Below are positions 1-8,814 of a stretch of DNA of 64,000 nt, one piece after another; position 1 is the first letter of the stretch, and the number at the start of each line of letters is the position of its first letter. The notes below the pieces were generated by a model that searched no databases, was not told where the DNA came from, and saw only the letters and a program-made list of their open reading frames with translations. The stretch covers positions 62,001 to 126,000 of the forward strand of contig NZ_JAHSTT010000006.1 in NCBI RefSeq assembly GCF_019145205.1. The letters run 5' to 3'. Source of the DNA: Pseudomonas khavaziana. Lineage in GTDB: Bacteria > Pseudomonadota > Gammaproteobacteria > Pseudomonadales > Pseudomonadaceae. A program made the position numbers and the translations under genes.

Positions 1-206
1 ATGCCCAGCGCCTGCACTTCACCTTGAGCCTCGATGCGCGCCTGGGCGGCTTCGTCCAGCATCTGCATACTGGAGGCCTTGACCTGCTCCGAGCTCTGCG
101 CCATGCGATATAGCGACAGACCCACCAGCAGGGTCACGATCCCCAGCAGGCACAGGCCCGCGAGCAGGGTGATTTTCCATTGAATGGAGAGCTGCCTGAG
201 CGACAT
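1..206 (-). CDS. methyl-accepting chemotaxis protein, N-terminal part (cut by window start)
   Basis: The reverse strand reads from ATG at 206 off the window edge. The 68 visible residues begin MSLRQLSIQWKITLL and then hold one strong membrane segment (about residues 10-30), followed by a polar stretch ending QMLDEAAQARIEAQGEVQALG-like. This is the usual start of a transmembrane chemoreceptor: short cytoplasmic tail, TM1, then the sensor domain. A ribosome binding site (AAGGA) lies just before the ATG. The ligand domain and signalling tip are outside the window, so the chemoreceptor call rests on the N-terminus alone. Confidence 0.7.
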   Translation of the reverse strand, partial: MSLRQLSIQWKITLLAGLCLLGIVTLLVGLSLYRMAQSSEQVKASSMQMLDEAAQARIEAQGEVQALG

Positions 207-439
207 CGGGACATCCTTACCTGAAAGCACATGGAAACAGCTTATCGGCCGGCGTGCGTGGTTCTTTATTCAAACGATCAATTTAACCCCCAAAGCGGCG
301 TCGTTTTTTGACATGCGCGCCTGCCTGCTGCAAAGTGCGCGCCCTCTAATAAGACCTCTTTCAAGCCTGCACGCCGGCAGCTGTTCCCATGGGCCGTGCG
401 CGGGCATGCCGGTCTTTTTTGTTTTTGCTTGAGGTAACC

Positions 440-1762
440 ATGATTAACGCAGTCATCGCCGCGGTCGGCACCATGCTGGTACTCAGCCTGTCCCGCGTGC
501 ATGTGGTCATCGCCATTATTGTTGGCGCCCTGGTGGGCGGTTTGACGGGTGGCCTGGGGATCGACGCCACGCTCAAAGCCTTCAACGGCGGCTTAGGTGG
601 CGGCGCAACCGTGGCTTTGTCCTACGCATTGCTAGGCGCTTTCGCGGTGGCAATTGCCAAGTCCGGCTTGGCCCACGCGCTGGCGGACAAAGCCTTGCTG
701 CTGGTTGATCGCCAGGAAGCCAGCGGTGGCAGCCACGTCAAATGGTTGTTGATTGGCCTGTTATGGGTGGTGGCGATTGCTTCGCAGAACATCCTGCCGA
801 TCCATATTGCGTTTATCCCGTTGCTGGTGCCGCCGCTGCTGTATGTGCTGACCAAGCTGCAACTGGACCGCCGCCTGATTGCCTGCGTGATGACGTTCGG
901 CCTGATCACGCCGTACATGTTCCTGCCGGTGGGTTTCGGCAATATTTTCCTCAACCAGATCCTGCTGGCCAACGTAGCCAAGAGCGGGGTGGATATCAGC
1001 CAGGTCAACGTCACCCACGCCATGGGCCTGCCGGCACTGGGCATGGTGGTCGGCCTGCTGGTGGCAGTGTTTATCAGCTACCGCAAGAAGCGCGTGTATG
1101 ACCTGGAAAAAATCGAGCGCGTCGAGCAAGTGGCGGTGCAGTACAACCCGCTGACCCTGCTGGTGGCCGGCCTGGCGATTGCCTCGGCGTTCATCATCCA
1201 GCTGTGGCTGGACTCTATGATCATCGGCGCCCTGGCCGGATTCCTGATCTTCTCTGTATCGGGCATCGTGCGCTGGCGCGACACCGATGACCTCTTTACC
1301 GAAGGTATGAAGATGATGGCGATGATCGGCTTCATCATGATCGCCTCCTCGGGCTTCGCCGAAGTGCTCAAGGCCACCGGTGACGTGCGCTCGTTGGTGG
1401 AAGCCTCGGCGGCGTTCATCGGCCATAGTCGTGGGGTAGGGGCGTTGCTGATGCTGCTGGTGGGGCTGCTGGTGACCATGGGCATCGGCTCGTCATTTTC
1501 CACGGTGCCGATCCTTGCGGCGATTTTCGTGCCGCTGTGCGTGCAGCTGGGCTTCAGCCCGTTGGCCATCGTGTGCATTGTCGGCACCGCCGGTGCATTG
1601 GGCGATGCCGGCTCGCCTGCGTCGGACTCAACCCTCGGCCCCACCTCCGGTCTGAATATCGACGGCCAGCACCACCATATCTGGGACACCGTGGTGCCGA
1701 CCTTCCTGCACTACAACATCCCGCTGCTGGCGTTTGGGTGGCTGGCCGCGATGACGCTCTGA
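440..1762 (+). CDS. YuiF/NhaC-like Na+/H+ antiporter-family transporter
   Basis: The 440-residue polytopic membrane protein has about a dozen hydrophobic segments. It carries the blocks typical of the Bacillus YuiF group: VALSYALLGAFAVAIAKSG near the N-terminus, then IGHSRGVGALLMLLVGLL, and GDAGSPASDSTLGPTSGL before a C-terminal DGQHHHIWDT block. The family is annotated as Na+/H+ antiporter-like (Na_H_antiport_2), although an amino-acid substrate is also possible. The start at 440 is preferred over an upstream in-frame codon at 389 because GAGGT sits at 431-435 with proper spacing. The gene stands alone between two chemoreceptor genes and ends just before a REP pair. Confidence 0.85.
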   Translation: MINAVIAAVGTMLVLSLSRVHVVIAIIVGALVGGLTGGLGIDATLKAFNGGLGGGATVALSYALLGAFAVAIAKSGLAHALADKALLLVDRQEASGGSHVKWLLIGLLWVVAIASQNILPIHIAFIPLLVPPLLYVLTKLQLDRRLIACVMTFGLITPYMFLPVGFGNIFLNQILLANVAKSGVDISQVNVTHAMGLPALGMVVGLLVAVFISYRKKRVYDLEKIERVEQVAVQYNPLTLLVAGLAIASAFIIQLWLDSMIIGALAGFLIFSVSGIVRWRDTDDLFTEGMKMMAMIGFIMIASSGFAEVLKATGDVRSLVEASAAFIGHSRGVGALLMLLVGLLVTMGIGSSFSTVPILAAIFVPLCVQLGFSPLAIVCIVGTAGALGDAGSPASDSTLGPTSGLNIDGQHHHIWDTVVPTFLHYNIPLLAFGWLAAMTL

Positions 1763-1772
1763 TGAATTCACT

Positions 1773-1870
1773 GTAGGAGCGAGCTAGCTCGCGAAAAAAA
1801 CCAACGATAATGCGAACAGCCTGACACCCCGCAGAGTTCTAAGGTTCTTCGCGAGCAAGCTCGCTCCTAC
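1773..1870. repeat. REP pair (REPIN), GTAGGAGC type
   Basis: Two inverted REP sequences (GTAGGAGCGAGC at the left, its complement at the right) flank about 50 bases of unrelated sequence. The left copy has an internal variant (GAGCTAGCTC instead of GAGCTTGCTC). It lies between two co-directional genes. Confidence 0.9.
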
Positions 1871-1928
1871 AGAAATTACTCACCTGGCCGTTAACCTCTC
1901 AAGCCGCCACTAATAAGAGAGAAAAGCC

Positions 1929-3608
1929 ATGCGTCTGAGTTTGAAGGCCAAAGTCCTGGCCCTTGCCGTAGTGCCTGTATTGTTGTTTGCCGTGGTCATC
2001 AGCCTGACCACCGTGTGGATTCTCCAGGGCCAGGCGCGCAACGAAGTGGATGAAACCCGCCAACGCCTGCTCAACGACGCCAAGGCTACCCTGCAAAGTT
2101 ATGTCGAAGTGGCCATGAGCACCATCAAGCCGCTTTACGATGCGGCGGCCCCGGGCGACACCGCAGTGCGGGCCCAGGTGGTCAAGCTTTTGTCCAACAC
2201 CAGCTACGGCAAGGACGGCTATTTCTTCGGCTACGACTCCGAGACCATCCGCCTGTTCAAGGGCAACAGCCCCGACGGCGTGGGCAAAAGCTTCAAGGAC
2301 AACCGCGACCCCAACGGCGTCTACGTCAACCGCGACCTGGTCAAGGTCGGCAAGGACGGTACCCACTACCTGCAATACAGCTCGACCCAGCCCGGCCAGA
2401 CCGAACTGGTGCCCAAGCTCGGCTATACCGAATACCTGCCCAAGTGGGACATGGTCATCGGTACTTCGGTGAACCTGGACGGTATCGAGGCCCAGGTGGC
2501 GGTGGTCGAAGCCAAGGTCGAGAAACGCATGGAAGGCGTGCTGCTGAGCATCCTCGGCGTCGCCGTGGTGGTACTCCTTGTGATTGCCGCGGTGGGCATG
2601 CTCGTGGCCAATACCATCCTGCGTCCGCTCAACCTGATGAAGGCCAACCTTGACGACATCGCGGCTGGCGAAGGCGACCTCACTCGGCGCCTGGCGATTA
2701 CCAGCCAGGATGAGCTGGGCGACCTGGCCGGTGCGTTCAATCGCTTTGTCGATAAAATCCATGGGTTAGTGCGCCAGATAACCGAAATGACCGCCCAGCT
2801 CACCGGACTGGTCAGCCAGGTATCCGACCAGGCCCAGCGCTCCGAGCAAGCCATGGAACGCCAGCGCCACGAGACCGACCAAGTGGCCACCGCGATCAAC
2901 CAGATGTCGTCCGCTGCCCATGAAGTGGCGCGCAGTGCCCAAGGCGCCGCTGTCGCCGCGCAACAGACCGACGCCGAAGGCCAGGCCGCCAAACGTGTGG
3001 TGGACGGCAGCATCGCGCAGATCCATGCGCTGGTGAACGATATCCGCAGCAGTGGCGTATCCCTGGACAGTCTGCAGCAGGATGTGTCGTCGATTGTCAG
3101 TGTGCTCAGCGTGATCCGCTCCATCGCCGAACAAACCAACCTGCTGGCGCTCAATGCTGCCATTGAAGCCGCACGGGCCGGGGAAGCCGGGCGCGGGTTT
3201 GCCGTGGTCGCCGACGAAGTGCGCGCTCTGGCCAGCCGCACCCAGACCAGCACCCAGGAAATCCAGGGCATGATCGACCGCCTGCAAAAAGGCACCGAGG
3301 CTGCCGTGGACGCAATGCGCCGCTCCAGCGATGCTGGCGACGGCACCTCGGCGCAGGCCAACCAGGCCGGGGCGTCCCTGGACACCATGGCCCAGTTGAT
3401 TGGCACCATCAATTCGATGAATGCACAGATCGCCAGTGCCGCCGAAGAGCAAACCGCTGTGGCCGAAGAGATCAACCGCAGCGTGCATCAGATTGCCGTG
3501 GCAGTGGACAGCGTGGCGGATGAAACCCAACTGGGTGCCCAGACCTCCCGCAGCTTGGCGGATCTGGGCCAGCGCCTGGGTAAGTTGGTTGGTCAGTTCA
3601 GGATCTGA
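1929..3608 (+). CDS. methyl-accepting chemotaxis protein with Cache sensor domain
   Basis: This is a 559-residue chemoreceptor. TM1 spans about residues 7-30. The periplasmic region (about 35-195) looks like a small single-Cache domain, with [10 protein letters not shown] and a downstream [10 protein letters not shown] block. TM2 is at about 205-228. A HAMP domain follows ([19 protein letters not shown]). The C-terminal coiled-coil signalling domain has the hairpin tip with [19 protein letters not shown] at about 400. It should signal through CheW/CheA; the ligand cannot be read from sequence, though related sCache receptors often bind small carboxylates. The second, partial receptor gene at the window start is on the opposite strand. 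Confidence 0.92.
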   Translation: MRLSLKAKVLALAVVPVLLFAVVISLTTVWILQGQARNEVDETRQRLLNDAKATLQSYVEVAMSTIKPLYDAAAPGDTAVRAQVVKLLSNTSYGKDGYFFGYDSETIRLFKGNSPDGVGKSFKDNRDPNGVYVNRDLVKVGKDGTHYLQYSSTQPGQTELVPKLGYTEYLPKWDMVIGTSVNLDGIEAQVAVVEAKVEKRMEGVLLSILGVAVVVLLVIAAVGMLVANTILRPLNLMKANLDDIAAGEGDLTRRLAITSQDELGDLAGAFNRFVDKIHGLVRQITEMTAQLTGLVSQVSDQAQRSEQAMERQRHETDQVATAINQMSSAAHEVARSAQGAAVAAQQTDAEGQAAKRVVDGSIAQIHALVNDIRSSGVSLDSLQQDVSSIVSVLSVIRSIAEQTNLLALNAAIEAARAGEAGRGFAVVADEVRALASRTQTSTQEIQGMIDRLQKGTEAAVDAMRRSSDAGDGTSAQANQAGASLDTMAQLIGTINSMNAQIASAAEEQTAVAEEINRSVHQIAVAVDSVADETQLGAQTSRSLADLGQRLGKLVGQFRI

Positions 3609-3612
3609 TCGT

Positions 3613-4926
3613 TCACAGGTCGCGCATCAGCAGGCCAAAATGCAGGTCCATCTCGGCCGGCAAGGGCACATACACGGTGTGCCCGTCCCCCGGTGCCACC
3701 TTAATGGCTTCATCCTTGGCGTTGCGCAAGGTGGCCAGGTCAAAGTGAAAGTTGCCGGCCGGCGTCATTAATTCCAAGTGATCGCCAACGGCAAAACGAT
3801 TCTTCACCTTGACCTCTGCCAACTCGCCACGACGCTCGCCGGTCAGCTCACCGACAAACTGCTGTCGCTCGGACACCGAGCTGCCGTTCTGGTAGTTCTG
3901 GTATTCATCATGCACATGACGGCGCAGGAAACCTTCGGTGTAGCCGCGCTGGGCCAGGGACTCCAGATTGGTCATCAAGCTGCGATCAAAGGCGCGCCCG
4001 GCCACCGCGTCATCGATGGCCTGGCGGTACACCTGGGTGGTGCGTGCGCAATAGAAGTGGGATTTGGTGCGGCCTTCGATCTTTAACGAGTGCACGCCCA
4101 TCTGCGCCAGGCGCTCCACATGCTGCACGGCGCGCAAGTCCTTGGCGTTCATGATGTAGGTGCCATGTTCGTCTTCGAAGGCAGGCATTGACTCATCGGG
4201 ACGATTGGCTTCCTGCAGCAGGAACACCTGGTCGGTGGGCGCGCCGATTCCCAGCGTCGGCTGATATTGCTGGACGATGTCGCCGGTCGCGTTCTCCACC
4301 GCGGGCGTGGCCTGGTACTTCCAGCGGCAGGCGTTGGTGCAGGTGCCTTGGTTGGCGTCGCGCTTGTTCATGTAGCCCGACAGCAGGCAACGTCCGGAAT
4401 AGGCCATGCACAAGGCGCCATGTACGAACACCTCCAGCTCCATGGCCGGTACGTGCTGGCGGATTTCATCGATCTCTTCCAGGGACAGCTCCCGCGACAG
4501 GATCACTCGGCAAATCCCTTGTTGTTGCCAGAACTCCACGCTGGCCCAGTTCACCGTATTGGCCTGCACCGACAGGTGAATCGGCATCTGCGCAAAGTGT
4601 TGGCGCACCAGCATGATCAGCCCCGGGTCGGACATGATCAGCGCATCCGGGCCCATGGCGATCACGGGCGCCAGGTCTTTGAGGAAGGTTTTGAGCTTGG
4701 CGTTGTGCGGCGCGATGTTCACCACCACATAGAAGCGCTTGCCCTGGTCATGGGCTTCCTGGATACCCAGCGCCAGGTTGGCATGGTCGAACTCGTTGTT
4801 GCGCACCCGCAGGCTGTAGCGCGGCTGGCCGGCATAGACCGCATCGGCGCCGTAGGCGAAGGCGTAGCGCATGTTCTTCAAGGTGCCGGCAGGGGCGAGG
4901 AGTTCGGGGGCAATGATAGGTGGCAT
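3613..4926 (-). CDS. trhP: tRNA 5-hydroxyuridine modification protein TrhP (YegQ), U32 peptidase family
   Basis: The 437-residue protein begins close to E. coli YegQ (PELLAPAGTLKNMRYAFAYG, then ADAVYAGQPRYSLRVRNNEF). It carries the U32 signature around ELEVFVHGALCMAYSGRC and the cysteines of SGRCLLSGYMNKRDANQGTC, which in this family are linked to an iron-sulfur cluster. TrhP works in prephenate-dependent formation of 5-hydroxyuridine at position 34 of tRNAs. ATG at 4926 is preferred to TTG at 4941 because it matches the family start. The gene ends 4 bases from the convergent chemoreceptor stop. Confidence 0.93.
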   Translation of the reverse strand: MPPIIAPELLAPAGTLKNMRYAFAYGADAVYAGQPRYSLRVRNNEFDHANLALGIQEAHDQGKRFYVVVNIAPHNAKLKTFLKDLAPVIAMGPDALIMSDPGLIMLVRQHFAQMPIHLSVQANTVNWASVEFWQQQGICRVILSRELSLEEIDEIRQHVPAMELEVFVHGALCMAYSGRCLLSGYMNKRDANQGTCTNACRWKYQATPAVENATGDIVQQYQPTLGIGAPTDQVFLLQEANRPDESMPAFEDEHGTYIMNAKDLRAVQHVERLAQMGVHSLKIEGRTKSHFYCARTTQVYRQAIDDAVAGRAFDRSLMTNLESLAQRGYTEGFLRRHVHDEYQNYQNGSSVSERQQFVGELTGERRGELAEVKVKNRFAVGDHLELMTPAGNFHFDLATLRNAKDEAIKVAPGDGHTVYVPLPAEMDLHFGLLMRDL

Positions 4927-5100
4927 GGGTGTGGGTCGCAAAAAGCCGCGAGGGTAGTACAGGGGCGGGCGCGGTTCATTGATCCAAGTCTAAACAAGGC
5001 GGTCTATGCTTGTTCGATAAACAAGGGCACTCCCGGGTTTCGCTGCGGACTAAGCAACAGGGCCGACACCGGTCCTCTGCTTTTTTGACATGGATCGGAC

Positions 5101-6168
5101 ATGAATCAAACCAACCTGCAATTCAAGACCCTGTTGCTGCTGCTGGCCCTGGTGACCATCGCTTTTATCTGGATATTGCTGCCGTTCTACGGCGCGGTGT
5201 TCTGGGCAGTGATCCTCGGCATCATCTTTGCGCCCATGCAACGCCGCCTGCAGCAGCGGTTCAATTGGAACCGCAACCTGACCTCCCTGGCCACCTTGAT
5301 GGTGTGCCTGGTGATCGCGATTCTGCCGGTGATCATTACCAGCGCGTTGCTGGTGCAGGAGGGGGCCACGCTGTACAAAAACGTTGAGAGTGGCAAGCTG
5401 GATGTGGCCGGTTATATCGAGCAATTCAAGCACTTCCTGCCGCCATACTTCCAACACCTGCTCGACCGCTTCGGCATGGGCAATCTGGATGGGCTGCGGG
5501 AAAAAGTGGTCAAGGGCGCAATGCAGGGCAGTCAGTTCTTTGCCTCCCAGGCGTTCAGCTTCGGCCAGGGCACGTTTGATTTCCTGGTGAGCTTTTTCAT
5601 CATGTTGTACCTGCTGTTTTTCCTGCTGCGCGACGGCCCGGAACTGGTACGCAAGGTGCGCACGGCGGTGCCGCTGGCAGAACCGCAAAAGCGTCGCCTG
5701 CAGCTCAAGTTCAACCGGGTTGTACGCGCCACGGTCAAGGGTAACGTGCTGGTGGCCGTGACCCAAGGCGCATTGGGTGGCTTTATATTCTGGTTCCTGG
5801 ATATTCCCAGTGCATTGCTCTGGGCGGTATTGATGGCGTTTCTGTCCCTGCTGCCAGCGGTGGGCGCAGGGATTGTTTGGGGCCCGGTGGCGGTTTACTT
5901 CCTGCTCAGCGGCTCGATCTGGCAGGGCGTAGTGCTGGGGCTTTTCGGTGTGTTCGTGATCGGCCTGGTTGACAACGTGCTGCGTCCGATCCTGGTGGGC
6001 AAGGACACCAAGATGCCGGACTACCTGATCCTGATCTCGACCTTGGGTGGCCTGTCGGTGTTCGGCCTCAACGGCTTCGTCATCGGGCCACTGGTGGCGG
6101 CGTTGTTCATGTCGTGCTGGGCGTTGTTCGTCGAAACCAAGCCACGGGTCAAATTGCCGTTGCCCTAG
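5101..6168 (+). CDS. AI-2E family transporter (PerM/YdiK-like)
   Basis: The 355-residue membrane protein has paired N-terminal hydrophobic segments (LLLLLALVTIAFIWILLPFYG), a long soluble middle (about residues 85-150), and a C-terminal block of five or six segments including PSALLWAVLMAFLSLLPAVG and GLVDNVLRPILVG. This layout is that of the AI-2E/UPF0118 family. Members variously export autoinducer-2-like compounds or act as Na+(Li+)/H+ antiporters, so the substrate is open. The stop codon overlaps the stop of the convergent small gene at 6165-6347. Confidence 0.88.
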   Translation: MNQTNLQFKTLLLLLALVTIAFIWILLPFYGAVFWAVILGIIFAPMQRRLQQRFNWNRNLTSLATLMVCLVIAILPVIITSALLVQEGATLYKNVESGKLDVAGYIEQFKHFLPPYFQHLLDRFGMGNLDGLREKVVKGAMQGSQFFASQAFSFGQGTFDFLVSFFIMLYLLFFLLRDGPELVRKVRTAVPLAEPQKRRLQLKFNRVVRATVKGNVLVAVTQGALGGFIFWFLDIPSALLWAVLMAFLSLLPAVGAGIVWGPVAVYFLLSGSIWQGVVLGLFGVFVIGLVDNVLRPILVGKDTKMPDYLILISTLGGLSVFGLNGFVIGPLVAALFMSCWALFVETKPRVKLPLP

Positions 6169-6347
6169 GCTTGAAGCCTGAAGTTGGCTACTCGTTGGCG
6201 CTGTGTCTCGGCGTCGGACAATGAAGTGAGCGGGCCGCTGATCGGCTCGCCATCGCGGACCACGTACCAACAGGCAAGCAAGCCAAGCTTACGTAAAGGG
6301 GCTGGGACGGCGCTGCCGATGACAGACATGATTTGAACAGTGGGCAT
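6165..6347 (-). CDS. small hypothetical protein (60 aa)
   Basis: This short reading frame has a strong Shine-Dalgarno sequence (GGAGG, 5 bases before ATG at 6347). The product MPTVQIMSVIGSAVPAPLRK continues with LGLLACWYVV, a charged turn and SDAETQRQR. One weak hydrophobic patch is visible and there is no signal peptide. The two convergent stop codons overlap (TAG on both strands within 6165-6168). I do not recognise the family; the good ribosome binding site argues that it is translated. Confidence 0.6.
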   Translation of the reverse strand: MPTVQIMSVIGSAVPAPLRKLGLLACWYVVRDGEPISGPLTSLSDAETQRQRVANFRLQA

Positions 6348-6438
6348 AAGTACCTCCAATCGTTATGGAGGTCACCTTACGGTGCGCCGGCGTTGGGGAA
6401 AAATCACCTGGCTCGATAGTCGACATCGACACCAGGCG

Positions 6439-6633
6439 TTAATCCACCACTTGGTCAAGCATGCTCACCACTTCGTGCTCACTGAGCAGCCCCTTGCGCA
6501 CCAGGTTTTCGGCCATCAATGCGAGGAACTTCGCACTGCGGTGGCCCTCGAGGTGCTTGAGTTCGGTCAAGGCACTGTAGACCTTGCTGGACGTGCAAAG
6601 CCCGGCGGTGCGGTGCGGATTTTGTGTGGGCAT
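6439..6633 (-). CDS. small hypothetical protein (64 aa)
   Basis: An acidic and leucine-rich helix-forming product (SSKVYSALTELKHLEGHRSA, then KFLALMAENLVRKGLLSEHE, ending DQVVD). It looks like a small soluble helical protein and is not a family I can name. The start at ATG 6633 is supported by AAGGA nine bases upstream; a TTG at 6639 is the alternative. It lies in the same direction as the 6165-6347 gene, about 90 bases upstream of it, so the two may share a transcript. Confidence 0.6.
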   Translation of the reverse strand: MPTQNPHRTAGLCTSSKVYSALTELKHLEGHRSAKFLALMAENLVRKGLLSEHEVVSMLDQVVD

Positions 6634-6812
6634 GGGCAATCGTCCTTAATTGTTATTGGGTGGACTGGGTCGATAGTGAGACTGTTTTATGACGCAACCA
6701 TGACAGTTCGCGCCTGGGCCGATCAAGAGGATACTGCGCCCTTATGATGTGGGATAGACGCTTGGGCATTGTTCTCACAGCGACATTGGCAAGATAAATC
6801 CGGACTTTTCCG

Positions 6813-6844
6813 GCAAAAAAAGGCCTCGCTTGGGAGCGAGGCCT
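6813..6844 (-). terminator. rho-independent terminator
   Basis: A perfect 10-bp stem (AGGCCTCGCT / AGCGAGGCCT, 4-base loop) lies at 6821-6844. On the reverse strand it is followed by seven T residues. It terminates the 6868-7236 gene. Confidence 0.93.
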
Positions 6845-6867
6845 GTTCCAGTCAACTCAATGGAACC

Positions 6868-7236
6868 TTACCAACCGCGGCCGTAGTAGCCGTGGGGATG
6901 GCCGTAGTAGCCGCGAGGCGGGCCATAGTAGCCACGTGGTGGGCCGTAATAGACCGGTGCCGGGCGGTAATAAACCTGCTGTTGCACATACACCGGCGGT
7001 GGCGGCGCGTAATAGACAGGCGGCGGTGCGGCATACACTGGCTGCGGCTGGACGTACACCGGTTGTTGCACATAGACCTCACGAGGCTGGCTGGCAACTA
7101 CGGAGCCAACTACTGCTGCGCCAACAAGTGCGCCCAACACTGCCGGGCCACCCCAACCACCACCGTGGGCGGAAGCTTGGCCGGCCATTGCGAGTGCACC
7201 GATCAGCAAGGCGATTCTGGGGATTTTACGAATCAT
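6868..7236 (-). CDS. secreted Gly/Tyr/Pro-rich repeat protein
   Basis: The 122-residue protein starts with a signal peptide (MIRKIPRIALLIGALAMAGQ, cleavage near ASA-HG). A Gly/Ala stretch resembling a glycine-zipper (GALVGAAVVGSVVA) follows, then low-complexity repeats of the form PVYVQPQPVYAAPPPVYY and C-terminal YYGPPRGYYG units. It is probably exported to the periplasm or outer membrane surface. Such Pseudomonas proteins are usually left as hypothetical. The start at 7236 is fixed by GAGGA six bases upstream. A strong terminator follows the gene. Confidence 0.8.
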   Translation of the reverse strand: MIRKIPRIALLIGALAMAGQASAHGGGWGGPAVLGALVGAAVVGSVVASQPREVYVQQPVYVQPQPVYAAPPPVYYAPPPPVYVQQQVYYRPAPVYYGPPRGYYGPPRGYYGHPHGYYGRGW

Positions 7237-7398
7237 GGTCATTCCTCGGTTAGCCCCTGCGCTTGTGGTCTGCAATCAATAGACTCAAGGATTGTCGCGG
7301 GGATACTTTTAAGACAACGTGTTTCAAAAAAACAGCACTTCCATTAGGTAAAGGTTGTGTAAGGTCTGTACCGATTTGCTTACTTCAAGGAGTTACCC

Positions 7399-8217
7399 AT
7401 GCAGATGCACCCCAACAAGGACACCCAGCTGTGCATGTCACTGTCGGCGCGCCCCGGGAACTTTGGCCTGCGTTTTCATAACCACTTGTATGAACAACTG
7501 GGTCTGAATTTCTACTATAAGGCCTTCAGCAGCCAGGACCTGCCCGGCGCGATCGGTGGTATTCGCGCCTTGGGCGTGCGTGGTTGCGGAGTATCGATGC
7601 CGTTCAAGGAGGCCGCCATTGCCTTAGTGGACGAACTTGACGATTCAGTTCAAGCCATTGATTCGCTCAATACCATCGTCAACACCAACGGCCACCTCAA
7701 GGCCTATAACACTGACTACATTGCCATCGAGCAACTGCTGAAAAAGCACGCGGTGCCGACTGATTCCACGTTCGCCCTACGCGGGAGCGGCGGCATGGCC
7801 AAGGCGGTTGCCAGTGCCTTGCGTGATGGCGGTTATGCCAACGGCGTGATCGTGGCGCGAAATGAAGCTGCGGGCCAGGCATTGGCGCGCAACCTTGGGT
7901 ATGAGTGGCAGGCGGACCTGGGCGACTTGCGCCCGCAGATGCTGATCAATGTGACGCCCATCGGCATGACAGGTGGGGCCGAGGCGGATGCATTGGCGTT
8001 CGAGGCCGACGCGATCGATCAGGCGGAAACTGTCTTCGATGTAGTGGCGATCCCGGCTGAAACACCCCTGATCGTGCGTGGGCGCGCCAAGGGCAAGCGG
8101 GTGATTACCGGGCTGGAGGTGATTGCGATCCAGGCGCTGGAGCAGTTTGTGTTGTACACCGGCGTGCGTCCGACCCAGGAGCAATTCCAGGCGGCGGTGG
8201 CCTTCGCCCGCAACTGA
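7399..8217 (+). CDS. shikimate 5-dehydrogenase-like protein (AroE paralogue)
   Basis: The 272-residue protein has the two-domain layout of shikimate dehydrogenases. The N-terminal substrate domain keeps the catalytic lysine in GVSMPFKEA (family: NVTIPFKE), plus an N-T-D in KAYNTDY. The nucleotide-binding loop is RGSGGMAKAVASAL at about residue 127, in place of the usual GAGGAARA. The family motif INVTPIGMTG follows. The altered SMPFK and RGSGG motifs set it apart from housekeeping AroE, so it may act on quinate or a related hydroxyacid. It is monocistronic and ends just before a REP-rich region. Confidence 0.82.
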   Translation: MQMHPNKDTQLCMSLSARPGNFGLRFHNHLYEQLGLNFYYKAFSSQDLPGAIGGIRALGVRGCGVSMPFKEAAIALVDELDDSVQAIDSLNTIVNTNGHLKAYNTDYIAIEQLLKKHAVPTDSTFALRGSGGMAKAVASALRDGGYANGVIVARNEAAGQALARNLGYEWQADLGDLRPQMLINVTPIGMTGGAEADALAFEADAIDQAETVFDVVAIPAETPLIVRGRAKGKRVITGLEVIAIQALEQFVLYTGVRPTQEQFQAAVAFARN

Positions 8218-8230
8218 AGGCCCAGCTAAT

Positions 8231-8253
8231 GTGGGAGGGGGCTTGCCCCCGAT
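8231..8253. repeat. single REP, GTGGGAGG type
   Basis: A REP with a hairpin core (GGGGGCTTGCCCCC) sits 13 bases after the stop of the shikimate dehydrogenase-like gene. It is in the same orientation as the REP at 8339 that opens the structured element. Confidence 0.85.
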
Positions 8254-8338
8254 GGCGGTGTATCAGCCCCAGACACACTAATTGAACGCCCTCATCGGCG
8301 CATGGGTATCTACACAACTTCTGGTATGGCGCTGTACC

Positions 8339-8801
8339 TGTGGGAGGGGGCTTGCTCCCGATGGCGGTCTCAGGGCCGACCAGGATGTTGGATCAGACCG
8401 AGTACATATCCATTGCTGCGGTAACGGCCACTTAGGGTTCCGCTCTTACAGCGGCTCACTTTTGGAAGGACCGGAATGCCGGCCCAGCCAAAAGTAAGCA
8501 AAAGGTCCTCGCCCCACCACTCGGCACCTCGCCCAGGCTCGGTGTGCCCGTAATCCGCCATGGATTTGGGGGCCGCCGCCACGCGCCATCCATGGCGCGG
8601 GGCGGCTAAACCGGCATCCCTGCCGGTTTACCCCCCAAATCCCTGTCGAATTCCGGCCAGCGTGGTTTAACGGGGCGCCTGAGATCAAAAGCAGATCAAG
8701 ATCAAGAGCGACTCGCTGCGCATCGTGGTTTCTGGCTGCACAGTTGTGTAGATACCCATGCTCATCGGGGGCAAGCCGAATCGTCGCACCGCCCCTCTCT
8801 C
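8339..8801. repeat. structured REP-bounded repeat element, copy 1
   Basis: This gene-free stretch is a diverged copy of 45385-45815. From left to right it holds a GTGGGAGG REP; a conserved block (8383-8439); a hairpin CCGCT-CTTAC-AGCGG (8440-8454); a helix ACTTTTGG/CCAAAAGT (8458-8465 with 8488-8495); and a branched structure closed by GGATTTGGGGG/CCCCCAAATCC (8562-8572 with 8632-8642). The branched part contains an invariant GCGCCATCCATGGCGC hairpin and AAACCGGC/GCCGGTTT. It ends with a purine-rich GATCAA tract and an inverted REP variant. Short ORFs across it follow the repeats and are unlikely to be genes. Function unknown. Confidence 0.8.
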
Positions 8802-8814
8802 ATTTTTTACTGTG

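Noticed and set aside
8446..8688. Short reverse ORFs in the structured element
   Set aside because: The two copies do not keep these frames, while helices are kept; non-coding is the better explanation.
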